A DNA stretch of 64,000 nt from JADJPO01 sp963724535 (GTDB taxonomy: Bacteria; Actinomycetota; Actinomycetes; Actinomycetales; Kineosporiaceae), in assembly GCA_963724535.1 (NCBI GenBank), contig CAVRVD010000015.1, forward strand, positions 124,001 through 188,000. Direction: 5' to 3'. The notes beneath the pieces are model-generated. The model was not told the DNA's origin and made no database searches. It worked only from the letters and a program-made list of their open reading frames with translations. Both the position numbers and the translations under genes were made by a program. Position 1 is the first letter of the stretch. Each line of letters opens with the position of its first letter. Positions 17,441 through 26,226 of the stretch are shown here, piece after piece.

Positions 17441-18888
17441 ATGCGCCAGAGCCGGCACGGCAAGGTCGCCCCCACCCCGCAGCGGCGCGTGGCGATCGCG
17501 ACCCCGCCGCCCGAGGCTGATGTCCATGGCGCAGGATCACGGGCTGTCAGGTCCTGGCGCGCCGTGATGGCGCTCGCCGCCTCGCTGGCGGTGACGGCCG
17601 GCGGCGCTGTGCCCGCTGTGGCCAACGGTCCGGGCAATAGCGGCGGTCCGGGCAATGGAGGGTCGGCGAACTGCACTGACGTGCTGGGTGAATACACCAC
17701 GACCTCCTTGACCGAGATCCGCCAGCAGATCGGCGCGGGCGCGGTGCCCGGCCTGACCGGTGCGGGTGTGGGCGTGGCGGTGATCGACACCGGGATCAAC
17801 CAGGTGCCCGGGCTCGCGGGCAGCGGCAAGGTGGTCGACGGGCCGGACCTGTCGTTCGACGCGCTCAACGCCAACCTGCGCCACCGGGACCTGCACGGGC
17901 ACGGCACCAACATGGCCGCGATCATCGCCGCCCAGGGCGCGACGGGCGGCGACGGTGTCGCGCCGGACGCGCAGCTGGTCAACGTCAAGGTCGGCACCGG
18001 GGACGGCACGGTCGACGTGTCGCAGGTGATCGCCGCGATCGACTGGGTGGTGCAGAACAGGGCCCGCCACAACGTCCGGGTGCTCAACCTGGCGTTCGAC
18101 ACCGACGCGGGCCAGAGCTATGTGCTCGACCCGCTGTCGCACGCGGTGGAGAACGCGTGGAAGGCCGGCATCGTGGTCGTGGTCGCCGGCGGCAACGACG
18201 GCCGCGGCATCAGGCGGCTGGGCAACCCCGCCATCAACCCGTTCGTCATCGCGGTCGGGGCCGCCAACGACTCGGGGTTCAAGGTCACGACGTGGTCCTC
18301 GACGGGTGACGGGGTGCGCAACCCCGACCTGGTCGCACCCGGCATGAACGTGTTGAGTGCCACGGTGCCGGGTTCCTACCTGGCCGACACCTACCCGCAG
18401 GCCACCTGCGTCGACGGCGGGGGCACTCGGTACCTGCGCGGTTCGGGCACGTCTCAGGCGGCCGCGGTGGTCTCAGGTGCCGCGGCGCTGCTGCTGCAGC
18501 AACGTCCGTCGCTGACCCCCGACCAGGTCAAGTACCTGCTGACCAGCACCGCGGTGTACCTGGGGCGCAACTCGACCCAGACCGGTAACGGCAGGATCGA
18601 CCTGGCGGCGGCGCTGGCGACGCCGACACCGGGCGCAGTGGCGGTGCAGACGCACGCGCCGTCGACGGGGTTGGGCACTTGGACGGCGCGCGGGGCAGCT
18701 TCTACGTGGGCACCTCGGGTGACTACCTCTCCGGCGAGCGGACCGCGTTCGGCGGGAACTGGACGCCGAGTGTGTGGCGGGCCGCGTCGGACGCCCGGGC
18801 GGCGTGGACCAACCAGACCTGGTCCGGTGCCACCTGGAGCGGCGGCACCTGGATGGGCGCGACCTGGTCCGGCTCCAGCTGGGGATGA
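17441..18888 (+). pseudogene. Secreted S8 subtilase 3, tail frameshifted
   Basis: Paralogue of subtilase 1 with a signal peptide (VMALAASLAVTAGGAVPAVA), triad motifs VIDTG, HGHGTN and GSGTSQAAA, and GGNDG. Compared with subtilase 1 (GGCACTTTGGAC), one T is missing at 18678-18680 (GGCACTTGGAC). The reading frame therefore leaves the conserved G-L-G-T-L-D-G-A-R linker and runs to 18931 as Pro/Arg-rich sequence, losing the Trp repeats that lie in the other frame to TGA 18886-18888. The catalytic domain is intact, so a tail-less secreted protease may still be made. The frameshift could also be a sequencing error. Confidence 0.82.
18817..18876 (+). repeat. Four 15-bp Trp-repeat units of subtilase 3
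   Basis: Units encode TWSGA, TWSGG, TWMGA and TWSGS. The first three match units 1-3 of subtilase 1 and the last matches its terminal unit, as if an internal block of 11 units were missing or had been added in the other copy. Confidence 0.85.
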
Positions 18889-18946
18889 CCATGACCGGAG
18901 TGGGACGACCACATCGGCACCGCGGACGTGAGGAGACCGTGATCCG

Positions 18947-21487
18947 ATGACCGTCACCGGGCAGGCCGGTGCGGGCACGCCGTTCGCATCGCCGCAGAGC
19001 AGGTCCTGGCTGCTGTCGATCTCGGCCGCCGGGTCCGCTGTGCTGCTCCTGGCCGGCCTACCCGGCAGCCTGGTCGGGCACACCGGGGCGCTGTTCGATC
19101 ATGGGATCTGGATCGTCGCCGTCGTGTTCGTCGGCTTCATCATTAGCGAACCACTGGTGTTCCATGTCGAGGCCCGCAACGAGGCGGTCAGCTTCTCGCC
19201 CAGCGACATTCCGCTCGCCCTGGGGCTGCTCACCCTCTCGCCGCTGGTTCTGGTGCTCGTCAGGGTGGTTGCGGCGACCATCGCGCTGATCCGTTGGCGG
19301 CGGCCGCCACCGTTCAAGCTGGCGTTGAACCTCGCGGCGTTCACGGTCGAGACCGTGGTCGCCGTGGTGGTGTTCCGGGCAGTGATCGACTGGACGGCGA
19401 TCGATGTGGGCGCCGGCGTCGGACCGATCCTGTGGGTCGACCTCATGGCAGCCCTGCTGATCGGGCTCATCGCCGGCGGCGTGACCATCGCGACCGCGAT
19501 CGCGTTCTTCGAGGGCTCCTTCCTGGAACGAGTCCGCAAGGAGTTCAGCCACAGCTACTTGTTCTACCTGCCGGGCGCGGTGCTCGGCGCATCGACCACC
19601 ATCCCGTACCTGGTCGAGCCGTGGCTGGTGCTCGTCTTCGTGTTGCCCGCCCCGCTCGTGTGGCTGGTGCTGCGGTCGCACGGATCGCTGATGCACCGGT
19701 TCGTCGACCTGAGCCAGATCCACGCGTTCAGCAGCCAGGTCGGTCGATCCACCCATTTGACTGACATCGCCGACACCGCAGTGCGCGAGATCTCCGGGCA
19801 CCTGCGAGCCGCCACGGTCGCGCTGGTCGTCTACGACGAGGCCGGACGGATGGTCGAGGCTGGCGTGGGCAACCGGGACCTGCTCGACGTGCTCCCGGCG
19901 GGTCCCGACGACGGCCTGTGGCACAGCGACCTGCGCACGGGGGATCTCTTCGCCGTCGACGGCGCCATGGACGACCGGCTCGCTCGCTCCCTGTGCGAGG
20001 CGGGGTTCGCCAACGCGGTGGTCGCCCCCCTCGCCGACGAGGAGGAGCCGATCGGCCTGCTCGTGGTCGCCGACCGCCAGGGCGCAGTCAAGCACTTCGA
20101 CGGCCATGATCTCGAACGTCTCCGTCCGCTCAGCCAGCAGCTGACGGTCGCCGTGCGCAAGGGGCAGCTGCACGTGCAGATCCAGCACAAGGCACTCCAC
20201 GACCGGCTGACCGGCCTGCCCAACCGCGCCTACTTCGACGCCTGGGTGGGCCAGCACCTGGGAGCCTCCGGTCAGCCGGCCGCGCTGATGATGATCGACC
20301 TCGACCGGTTCAAGGAGGTCAATGACACCCTCGGTCACCATGCCGGGGACCAGCTCCTCATCGAGGTGACCGCCCGGCTGCGAGCTGCCCTGGGGGATGC
20401 GGAGATCGCCGCACGCTTCGGTGGGGACGAGTTCGCAGTGTTCATCCCCCACGACCGGGAAGCCGAGGTCGTCGCGCTGGCCGAGTCGATCAGCGACGCG
20501 CTCGAGGAGCCGATCGCCCTGAACGACACCACCGTCGCGATCGCCGGGAGCATCGGGATCGCAGTGGCGCCGCAGCACGGTGCCGACAGCGACTCCCTGC
20601 TCCGGCGCGCCGACATGGCGATGTACGAGGCGAAGCGATGTCACGAACGGTTCGCGCTCTTCCGCCCGGAGTTCGAGGGGAGCGACTCCGCGCGGCTGGC
20701 CCTGCTCGGCGATCTGCGCGAGGCTCTGCACGAAGGCTCGCTCGCGGTCTACTTCCAGCCGCAGATGGATCTGCGCAGCCGCGTCGTGCACAGCGTCGAG
20801 GCGCTGGCGCGGTGGCGGCATCCGGTGCACGGCGAAATCGCCCCCGATGTCTTCGTCCAGGTGGCCGAGCAGGCAGGCCTGATCGCCCGGATGACCCAGC
20901 GTGTGCTCGACGAGGCGCTCGACGCGGTGCGGCACTGGTTGGACCGCGGACAGGAGATCGGCGTCGCGGTCAACGTGAGCGCGCAGAGCCTGGTCAACGA
21001 GGATCTTCCCCGAGTCATCGACGTCGCGCTGCGACAGGCGGGGGTGCCGCCGCAGCTGCTCACCCTCGAGATCACCGAAGGCGCCATGATCGGCGACTCG
21101 TCCCGCACCAAGAGCGTGCTCGAGCAGCTCGACCGGCTGGGCGTCAAGATCTCCGTCGACGACTTCGGTACCGGCTACTCGTCGATGGTGAACCTGCGTC
21201 ACCTGCCGATCTCCGAGCTGAAGATCGACCGCAGTTTCGTGTCGGAGATGTTGGTGGGCGCAAACGACCGGGTCATCGTGAACTCGGCCATCGACCTGGG
21301 CCACAACCTCGGCATGCAGGTCGTGGCGGAGGGTGTCGAGAGCGACGAGGTCGAGGCGGAGCTGCGCGCACTCGGCTGCGATCTCGTCCAGGGGTACGGC
21401 ATCTGCCGGCCGCTGCCACTGGAGGAGCTCGACGCCTTCCTGACCTCGATGGCGACCCGCACCGGCGAGGGCGCGCGCAGCGGCTGA
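18947..21487 (+). CDS. Membrane GAF-GGDEF-EAL c-di-GMP enzyme
   Basis: Bifunctional-type c-di-GMP protein, 846 residues. About seven membrane spans (20-235) precede a GAF-like domain (about 255-400), a diguanylate cyclase domain with intact FGGDEF near 489-494, and an EAL phosphodiesterase domain (about 585-835). The EAL part keeps EALARW (about 617), NVSAQS, EITEG, DDFGTGYSS, KIDRSF and AEGVES, so hydrolysis is likely. The usual RxxD inhibitory site before GGDEF is not conserved (GDAE). ATG 18947 follows AGGAG. The 50 bases before it nearly repeat those between subtilases 1 and 2, so it may be co-transcribed with subtilase 3. Confidence 0.93.
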   Translation: MTVTGQAGAGTPFASPQSRSWLLSISAAGSAVLLLAGLPGSLVGHTGALFDHGIWIVAVVFVGFIISEPLVFHVEARNEAVSFSPSDIPLALGLLTLSPLVLVLVRVVAATIALIRWRRPPPFKLALNLAAFTVETVVAVVVFRAVIDWTAIDVGAGVGPILWVDLMAALLIGLIAGGVTIATAIAFFEGSFLERVRKEFSHSYLFYLPGAVLGASTTIPYLVEPWLVLVFVLPAPLVWLVLRSHGSLMHRFVDLSQIHAFSSQVGRSTHLTDIADTAVREISGHLRAATVALVVYDEAGRMVEAGVGNRDLLDVLPAGPDDGLWHSDLRTGDLFAVDGAMDDRLARSLCEAGFANAVVAPLADEEEPIGLLVVADRQGAVKHFDGHDLERLRPLSQQLTVAVRKGQLHVQIQHKALHDRLTGLPNRAYFDAWVGQHLGASGQPAALMMIDLDRFKEVNDTLGHHAGDQLLIEVTARLRAALGDAEIAARFGGDEFAVFIPHDREAEVVALAESISDALEEPIALNDTTVAIAGSIGIAVAPQHGADSDSLLRRADMAMYEAKRCHERFALFRPEFEGSDSARLALLGDLREALHEGSLAVYFQPQMDLRSRVVHSVEALARWRHPVHGEIAPDVFVQVAEQAGLIARMTQRVLDEALDAVRHWLDRGQEIGVAVNVSAQSLVNEDLPRVIDVALRQAGVPPQLLTLEITEGAMIGDSSRTKSVLEQLDRLGVKISVDDFGTGYSSMVNLRHLPISELKIDRSFVSEMLVGANDRVIVNSAIDLGHNLGMQVVAEGVESDEVEAELRALGCDLVQGYGICRPLPLEELDAFLTSMATRTGEGARSG

Positions 21488-21541
21488 AACCGCGACTCGG
21501 TGTCGGCGCCGTTCGGCTGAGCGGCGCACGGGTCCAACCCC

Positions 21542-22030
21542 TCAGGGCAGGCGCAGAGAGGTCAGGGACGCCCTCCGGAGCTGCGACCACGGCTCGTCGA
21601 CCCGCAGCGTGGCCAGGGTGCCCGCGGGAAAGCGGGTGTCCAGCAGAGCCAGGGCCTCGGGGACGGACCCCGCGGGGTCGGCCAGCTCGTGGGCCAGGCT
21701 GGGCAGTCCCGGCGCATGGCCGACCAGCAGCAGGAAGGTCACCTCGTCCGGCACCTCACGGACGCGTTCCAAGATCTGCTCGGCTCCGGCGTTGTACAGC
21801 GCATCCATGGTCTCGGTGGGGCAGCCGAGACCCAGCGCCGCGAGGGTCTGCTGGGCCCTGGTGGCCGATGAGCACAGGGCGAGGTCGACAGCTGCCCCCG
21901 CACCGCGCAGGTGCTCGCCGAGGGCCATGGCCTGCGCCCGCCCGTCGGGTGTGAGGCGCCGCTCGCGGTCACGGTGTCCGGCGCGGGTCGGCTCGGTCTG
22001 GGCGTGCCGCAGCACCAGCAGGGTTCGCAT
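21542..22030 (-). CDS. sixA: SixA-like phosphohistidine phosphatase
   Basis: Histidine phosphatase superfamily protein of 162 residues, the short SixA size. The catalytic RH motif reads LVLRHAQT at residues 6-13 (catalytic His9). A second conserved His is in LLVGHAPGLP near 104, with SSATRAQQT near 54 as the phosphate-binding region. SixA enzymes remove phosphate from His in phosphocarrier proteins. Its position 100 bases downstream of the HPr-Enzyme I fusion, in the same direction, fits a role in resetting PTS phosphorylation. It is convergent with the GGDEF-EAL gene. Confidence 0.85.
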   Translation of the reverse strand: MRTLLVLRHAQTEPTRAGHRDRERRLTPDGRAQAMALGEHLRGAGAAVDLALCSSATRAQQTLAALGLGCPTETMDALYNAGAEQILERVREVPDEVTFLLLVGHAPGLPSLAHELADPAGSVPEALALLDTRFPAGTLATLRVDEPWSQLRRASLTSLRLP

Positions 22031-22130
22031 CCCCCGATTCTGCCCGCGCTTGCGCCGGCACTGGCCACCGACTGGCACCCGCTCCACCCGTTCTCGTCCT
22101 CGGTCACCCCGCGGGCCCCGAACCGGACGC

Positions 22131-24119
22131 TCAGAGCAGTGCCCGCACCGACTCGGCGGCCATGGCCCGCACCACCTCTCGAGCCGACTCGGCGTCGCGC
22201 GCGCCCCGGGCAGCCTCGGCCATCGCTCGGCACCGCTCCAGGGTGTGCGCCCTGAGGACCATCCGGACGGTGGCGACCAGCCCCGGCGCCATGGACAGGC
22301 TGCGGACGCCGAGACCGACCAGCACACAGGCCAGCAGCGGATCACCGCCCGCCTCACCGCAGACGCCGACAGGCTTGCCCGCGTCCTGCCCGGCCGACCC
22401 GGTCAATGCGATCAGGTCGAGCAGCGCCGGCTGCCACGGGTCGAGCAGATCGGCCAGCTCACCCTGCATCCGGTCGGCGGCGAAGGTGTACTGGGCAAGG
22501 TCGTTCGTACCCAGGCTGACGAAGTCCACGTGCTCGAACAGACTCGTGGCACGCAGTGCCGCCGCCGGTACCTCGATCATCACCCCGGCCGTGGCCAACC
22601 CGTGCGAGCGGGCCAGGGTCGCGAAGGCCTTCGCCTCGGCGGGCGTCGAGATCATCGGTGCCATCACCCAGACCGTGGCCTCGCTCGCCGCGGCGGCCCT
22701 GCCGAGCGCCTCGAGCTGGGTGGTGAGCAGCTGCGGCTCGCGGCGGGACACCCGGTAGCCCCGCACGCCGAGCGCCGGATTCTCCTCCTCGCCCATCTCG
22801 ACGAAGGCGAGCGGCTTGTCCGCCCCCGCGTCCAGGGTGCGCACCACGATCTTGCGACCGGCGAACGCGCCGAACACCTGCCGGTAGGTGGCCTCCTGCT
22901 CGGCCACAGACGGAGCGCTGCGCCGTCCGAGGTAGAGCCCCTCGGTACGGAACAGCCCGACGCCCTCGCTGTCCACCGGCCCGGCGCGCTGGGCGTCCTC
23001 GACGGTGGCGATGTTCACCAGCAACTGGACGGCGAACCCGTCCGCCGTCGTCCCCGGTCCGCCGACGCCGGAGGCGGTCAGCTGCCGGCGCGCCTCGGCA
23101 CGGGCCTGGGCGTCCGTCACGGTCGCCACGTCAGGGTTCACCAGGACCACGCCCGACGAGCCGTCGACGATGACCGTGGTCCCCTCCTCGAGCTCCATCG
23201 CCCCGCTCAGCTGGACGACGGCGGGCAGTCCCAGCCCCTTGGCCAGGATCGCGGTGTGGCTGGTCGGTCCGCCCAGCTCGGTGACGATGGCCAGCACCTC
23301 GCTGGGATCCAGCGTGGCGGTGTCGGCCGGGGAGAGGTCCTGCCCGACCAGCACGTACGGGTGGCCGGGGTGCGGGACCCCCGGCATCGGCTCGTCGAGC
23401 AGGATGGCCAGGGCCCGGTCGCGGACGTCCCGCAGATCGGTCACCCGCTCGGCCATGTAGCCGCCGGCCGCGGCCAGCACGTCGCAGAAGCCCTCGACCG
23501 CGGCGTCCAGGGCATGTGTCGTGGCCTGGCCCTTCTCCAGCAGCGCCTTCACCGAGGACGCCAGCCCCGGATCGCGGGCCATCAAGGCAGTGGCGCCGAG
23601 CACGGCCGAGGCCTCGGCCGACGCCTGGCCAGCCCGCTCCTCCAGAGTCGCGGCGACCTTGTCCAAGGCCCTGGCGACCCGGCCGAGCTCGACCTGCGGG
23701 TCATCGCCGGGCCGCTCGTCGGCAGGGGGCCGGGGTGGCAGACCGAGCCGGGCGATGGGTCCGGACGCCGAGCCGGGGCTGACCCCGAGACCTCTTAGCT
23801 CGCTGGTGGTCGAGGACGCCATCTCAGCCCCGGCGGGTGCGTCGGAGGACTCGGGAGCGTCGAGGTCCTGCTCGAGCAGGGCGACCAGCTCCTCCAGCGC
23901 CGCCTCGGCGCCGTCTCCCTCGGCGGACAGGACGACCTCCTCGCCGTGGCCGACGCCGAGGGTGAGCACCATGAGGATGCTCTTGGCGTCGACCGGCTCC
24001 TCATCGGGCTTGGCGATGGTCACCGGCACCGGCGCCTTGGCGGCGGCCTGGGTGAACAGCGCGGCGGGACGGGCATGCAGACCGACGCTCGAGGCGACGG
24101 TGACACGACGTTGGGGCAT
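22131..24119 (-). CDS. ptsI: HPr-Enzyme I fusion, PEP:sugar phosphotransferase
   Basis: Cytoplasmic energy-coupling protein of the PTS in one chain, 662 residues. Residues 1-88 form an HPr domain with phospho-acceptor His15 (GLHARPA). A linker of about 20 residues leads to Enzyme I: the phosphohistidine domain has His288 (GGPTSHTAI), and the PEP-binding TIM barrel has GLFRTE (about 388), SLGTNDLAQY (about 535) and catalytic Cys587 (GVCGEAGGD). The start ATG 24119 follows GGAG. It transfers phosphate from PEP to the fructose IIA/IIB proteins encoded just upstream. The usual HPr Ser46 region reads AKSILMVLTLG, so regulation by HPr kinase is not evident. Confidence 0.93.
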   Translation of the reverse strand: MPQRRVTVASSVGLHARPAALFTQAAAKAPVPVTIAKPDEEPVDAKSILMVLTLGVGHGEEVVLSAEGDGAEAALEELVALLEQDLDAPESSDAPAGAEMASSTTSELRGLGVSPGSASGPIARLGLPPRPPADERPGDDPQVELGRVARALDKVAATLEERAGQASAEASAVLGATALMARDPGLASSVKALLEKGQATTHALDAAVEGFCDVLAAAGGYMAERVTDLRDVRDRALAILLDEPMPGVPHPGHPYVLVGQDLSPADTATLDPSEVLAIVTELGGPTSHTAILAKGLGLPAVVQLSGAMELEEGTTVIVDGSSGVVLVNPDVATVTDAQARAEARRQLTASGVGGPGTTADGFAVQLLVNIATVEDAQRAGPVDSEGVGLFRTEGLYLGRRSAPSVAEQEATYRQVFGAFAGRKIVVRTLDAGADKPLAFVEMGEEENPALGVRGYRVSRREPQLLTTQLEALGRAAAASEATVWVMAPMISTPAEAKAFATLARSHGLATAGVMIEVPAAALRATSLFEHVDFVSLGTNDLAQYTFAADRMQGELADLLDPWQPALLDLIALTGSAGQDAGKPVGVCGEAGGDPLLACVLVGLGVRSLSMAPGLVATVRMVLRAHTLERCRAMAEAARGARDAESAREVVRAMAAESVRALL

Positions 24120-24174
24120 GGTGACTCCGATGTGAAGTATGTCTGATACGCACGATATGTCGCTGACTGTTGTG

Positions 24175-24227
24175 TGACGTTGCGCCCGTCTGAGGGGCGC
24201 AACGTCACGTTGCGCCCGTCTGAGGGG
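24175..24227. repeat. Hairpin plus direct repeat containing TGACGTTGCGCCC
   Basis: TGACGTTGCGCCC pairs over 13 bp with GGGCGCAACGTCA across GTCTGAG (24175-24207). The 20 bases CGTTGCGCCCGTCTGAGGGG recur 30 bases later (24208-24227). It occupies the gap between fruA and the HPr-Enzyme I gene. It may be a terminator or attenuator, but a related copy near 52409 (TGTGTGACGTTGCGCCC) suggests a small dispersed repeat family. Confidence 0.7.
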
Positions 24228-24232
24228 GCGGG

Positions 24233-25780
24233 TCAGGCGAAGGCCTGCGCGGTCTCCGGGTGCCGGGTGACGTTCATCTGCTTCAGGGCGATCACCATGG
24301 CCGCGGTGATCACGGTGCCGACCACGATGGCGATCAGGTAGGGAATCATGCCGCCGATCAGCGGAGTCACCCACAGCCCGCCGTGTGGGGCACGCAGGGT
24401 CGATCCGAAGGCCATCACCATGCCGCCGGTGATCGCCGAACCGGCCATGCCCGAAGGGATCACGCGGAGCGGGTCAGCGGCGGCGAACGGGATGGCGCCC
24501 TCGGTGATGAACGAGGCGCCGAGCAGCCAGGCGGCGTTGCCGTTCTCCCGCTCCGGCTCGGTGAACAGGCTCTTGCGCAGCCGGGTGGCCAGGGCCAGGC
24601 CGAGCGGCGGGGTCATCCCGGCGGCCATCACCGCAGCCATCACCTTGAGCTGAGGGGCGTCGGTGGCGGCGCCGGCCGCGGCCAGCCCGGTGGTGGCGAA
24701 GGTGTAGGCGACCTTGTTCACCGGGCCGCCCATGTCGAAGGCCATCATCAGGCCGACGATGACGCCGAGGATGACCGCGTTCGTGCCGCTCATGCCGCTC
24801 AGCCAGTCGGACAGCCCGTCGGACAGCGCCTTCAGCGGCCGGCCGAGCACGATGATCATGACGAACCCGGTGAGCAGGCTAGACACCAACGGGATCACCA
24901 CGACCGGCATCACGCCGCGCACGCCCTTGGGCACCGTGCGCCGGGCCAGCCACAACGCGATCAGGCCGCCGATCAGGCCGGCGGCGATACCACCGAGGAA
25001 GCCGGCGCCGATGGCCACCGACAGCGCGCCACCGACGAAGCCGGGCACGATGCCGGGCCGGTCAGCGATCGCGAAGCCGATGAAGCCGGCCAGGGCAGGC
25101 ACCAGGAAGCCGAAGGAGGCCACGCCGATCTGGAACAGCAGTGCGGCCCAGTGCATCCCGGACAAGGGGTCGAAGATGTTGACCAGGCCCTGGGTGACAA
25201 CCTGGCCGTCCACGACCTGGTCGGTCAGGGGGATCTGGGTGACCTCGATCGCGCCCTGCTCGCCGACGGCGGTCTGCGCGAGCATGAACGACAGCGCGAT
25301 CAGGATGCCGCCCGCGGCGACGAACGGGATCATGTAGCTGACCCCGGTCATCAGCCACTGCCGCACCTTGGTAGCGCTGCGGGCGTCGGTGCTCACCTTG
25401 GAGGCCAGCGCGGGACCGCCGGACGGCGCCGCGCCGCCGGCGCCGGCGCCGGCCGCAACCATGGCCGGCACACCGGCTTTGGCGGCCGCAACGGCCTGTT
25501 CGATGATGCCGGGCGCGTTCGAGATGGCCTTCTTGACCCCGACGTCGACCAGTGGCTTGCCGGCGAACCGGTGCCGGTCGCGGACCTCCAGGTCGGCACC
25601 GAAGATGACCGCGTCGGCGGCGGCGATCACCTCCGGCGGCAACGGGTCCGAGCCAGCCGAACCCTGGGTCTCCACAGCGATCTCGTGGCCTTCTGCGGCA
25701 GCGGCCTGCTCGAGCGCCTCAGCGGCCATGTAGGTATGGGCGATACCCGTGGGACATGACGTGACGGCGACGAACTTCAC
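24233..25780 (-). CDS. fruA: PTS fructose transporter subunit IIBC
   Basis: Membrane permease that imports fructose as fructose-1-phosphate, 515 residues. The IIB domain (1-100) has phosphocysteine Cys9 in TSCPTGIAHT. An Ala/Gly-rich linker follows, then the IIC domain with about nine spans from residue 145, including the SFMLAQTAVG and GGPVNKVAYTFA segments and the GASFITEGAIPFAAADPLR loop. GTG 25780 overlaps the IIA stop (GTGA). It takes phosphate from the FruB IIA protein. Confidence 0.94.
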   Translation of the reverse strand: MKFVAVTSCPTGIAHTYMAAEALEQAAAAEGHEIAVETQGSAGSDPLPPEVIAAADAVIFGADLEVRDRHRFAGKPLVDVGVKKAISNAPGIIEQAVAAAKAGVPAMVAAGAGAGGAAPSGGPALASKVSTDARSATKVRQWLMTGVSYMIPFVAAGGILIALSFMLAQTAVGEQGAIEVTQIPLTDQVVDGQVVTQGLVNIFDPLSGMHWAALLFQIGVASFGFLVPALAGFIGFAIADRPGIVPGFVGGALSVAIGAGFLGGIAAGLIGGLIALWLARRTVPKGVRGVMPVVVIPLVSSLLTGFVMIIVLGRPLKALSDGLSDWLSGMSGTNAVILGVIVGLMMAFDMGGPVNKVAYTFATTGLAAAGAATDAPQLKVMAAVMAAGMTPPLGLALATRLRKSLFTEPERENGNAAWLLGASFITEGAIPFAAADPLRVIPSGMAGSAITGGMVMAFGSTLRAPHGGLWVTPLIGGMIPYLIAIVVGTVITAAMVIALKQMNVTRHPETAQAFA

Positions 25781-26226
25781 AACCCGACCTCCTTGGCAAC
25801 CAGGTCGATCACGTCGCTCGGGCTGGTCGCGGCAAGCAACGACTCCCGGAACGAGGGGTGGATCAGCTTACGGGCCAGCTTGGCCAGGATGGTCAGGTGC
25901 TCCGACCCGGCGCCTTCCGGCGCGGCGATCATGAACACCAGGTTCGCCGCGCCGTCCTCGGCGCCGTAGTCGACGCCGTCCGGGACCCTGGCGAAGCCGA
26001 GGGTGGGCTCGACCACGTGCACCGAACGGCAGTGCGGGATGCCGATCCCGCCGGGCAGGCCGGTCGGCATCTGCTTCTCCCGGGCCCGGATGTCCGCCAG
26101 GAAGCCGTCCAGATCGGTCACCCGCCCGGCGTCGCGGAGCTTGCCGGCCAGCAGCCGGTTGACCTCGTGCCGGTCGTTCGCCGTGACGTCGAGGACGACC
26201 AGGTCCTCGGTGATCAGTGCAGTCAT
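25777..26226 (-). CDS. fruB: PTS fructose subunit IIA
   Basis: Cytoplasmic phosphocarrier of 149 residues. The phospho-acceptor is His65 in GGIGIPHCRS; NLVFMIAAPEGAGSEHLTIL near 94-113 is the usual second block. It accepts phosphate from the HPr-like domain of the Enzyme I fusion and passes it to IIB Cys9. Start ATG 26226 shares its A with the fruK stop (TGATG), so the operon is tightly coupled. HPr is on Enzyme I here, unlike the IIA-HPr (FPr) fusions of enterobacteria. Confidence 0.92.
   Translation of the reverse strand: MTALITEDLVVLDVTANDRHEVNRLLAGKLRDAGRVTDLDGFLADIRAREKQMPTGLPGGIGIPHCRSVHVVEPTLGFARVPDGVDYGAEDGAANLVFMIAAPEGAGSEHLTILAKLARKLIHPSFRESLLAATSPSDVIDLVAKEVGL

Noticed and set aside
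15153..17540. A 795-codon open frame on the minus strand across the subtilase array, rich in Gly/Ala/Pro repeats.
   Set aside because: It is the mirror of the plus-strand subtilases and their 15-bp repeats; it has no recognisable domain, while the plus frames hold complete catalytic triads and signal peptides.
24260..25759. A 499-codon plus-strand open frame opposite fruA.
   Set aside because: Composition is His/Gly/Asp-rich, typical of antisense shadows in high-GC DNA; fruA on the other strand has full PTS motifs and fits the operon.
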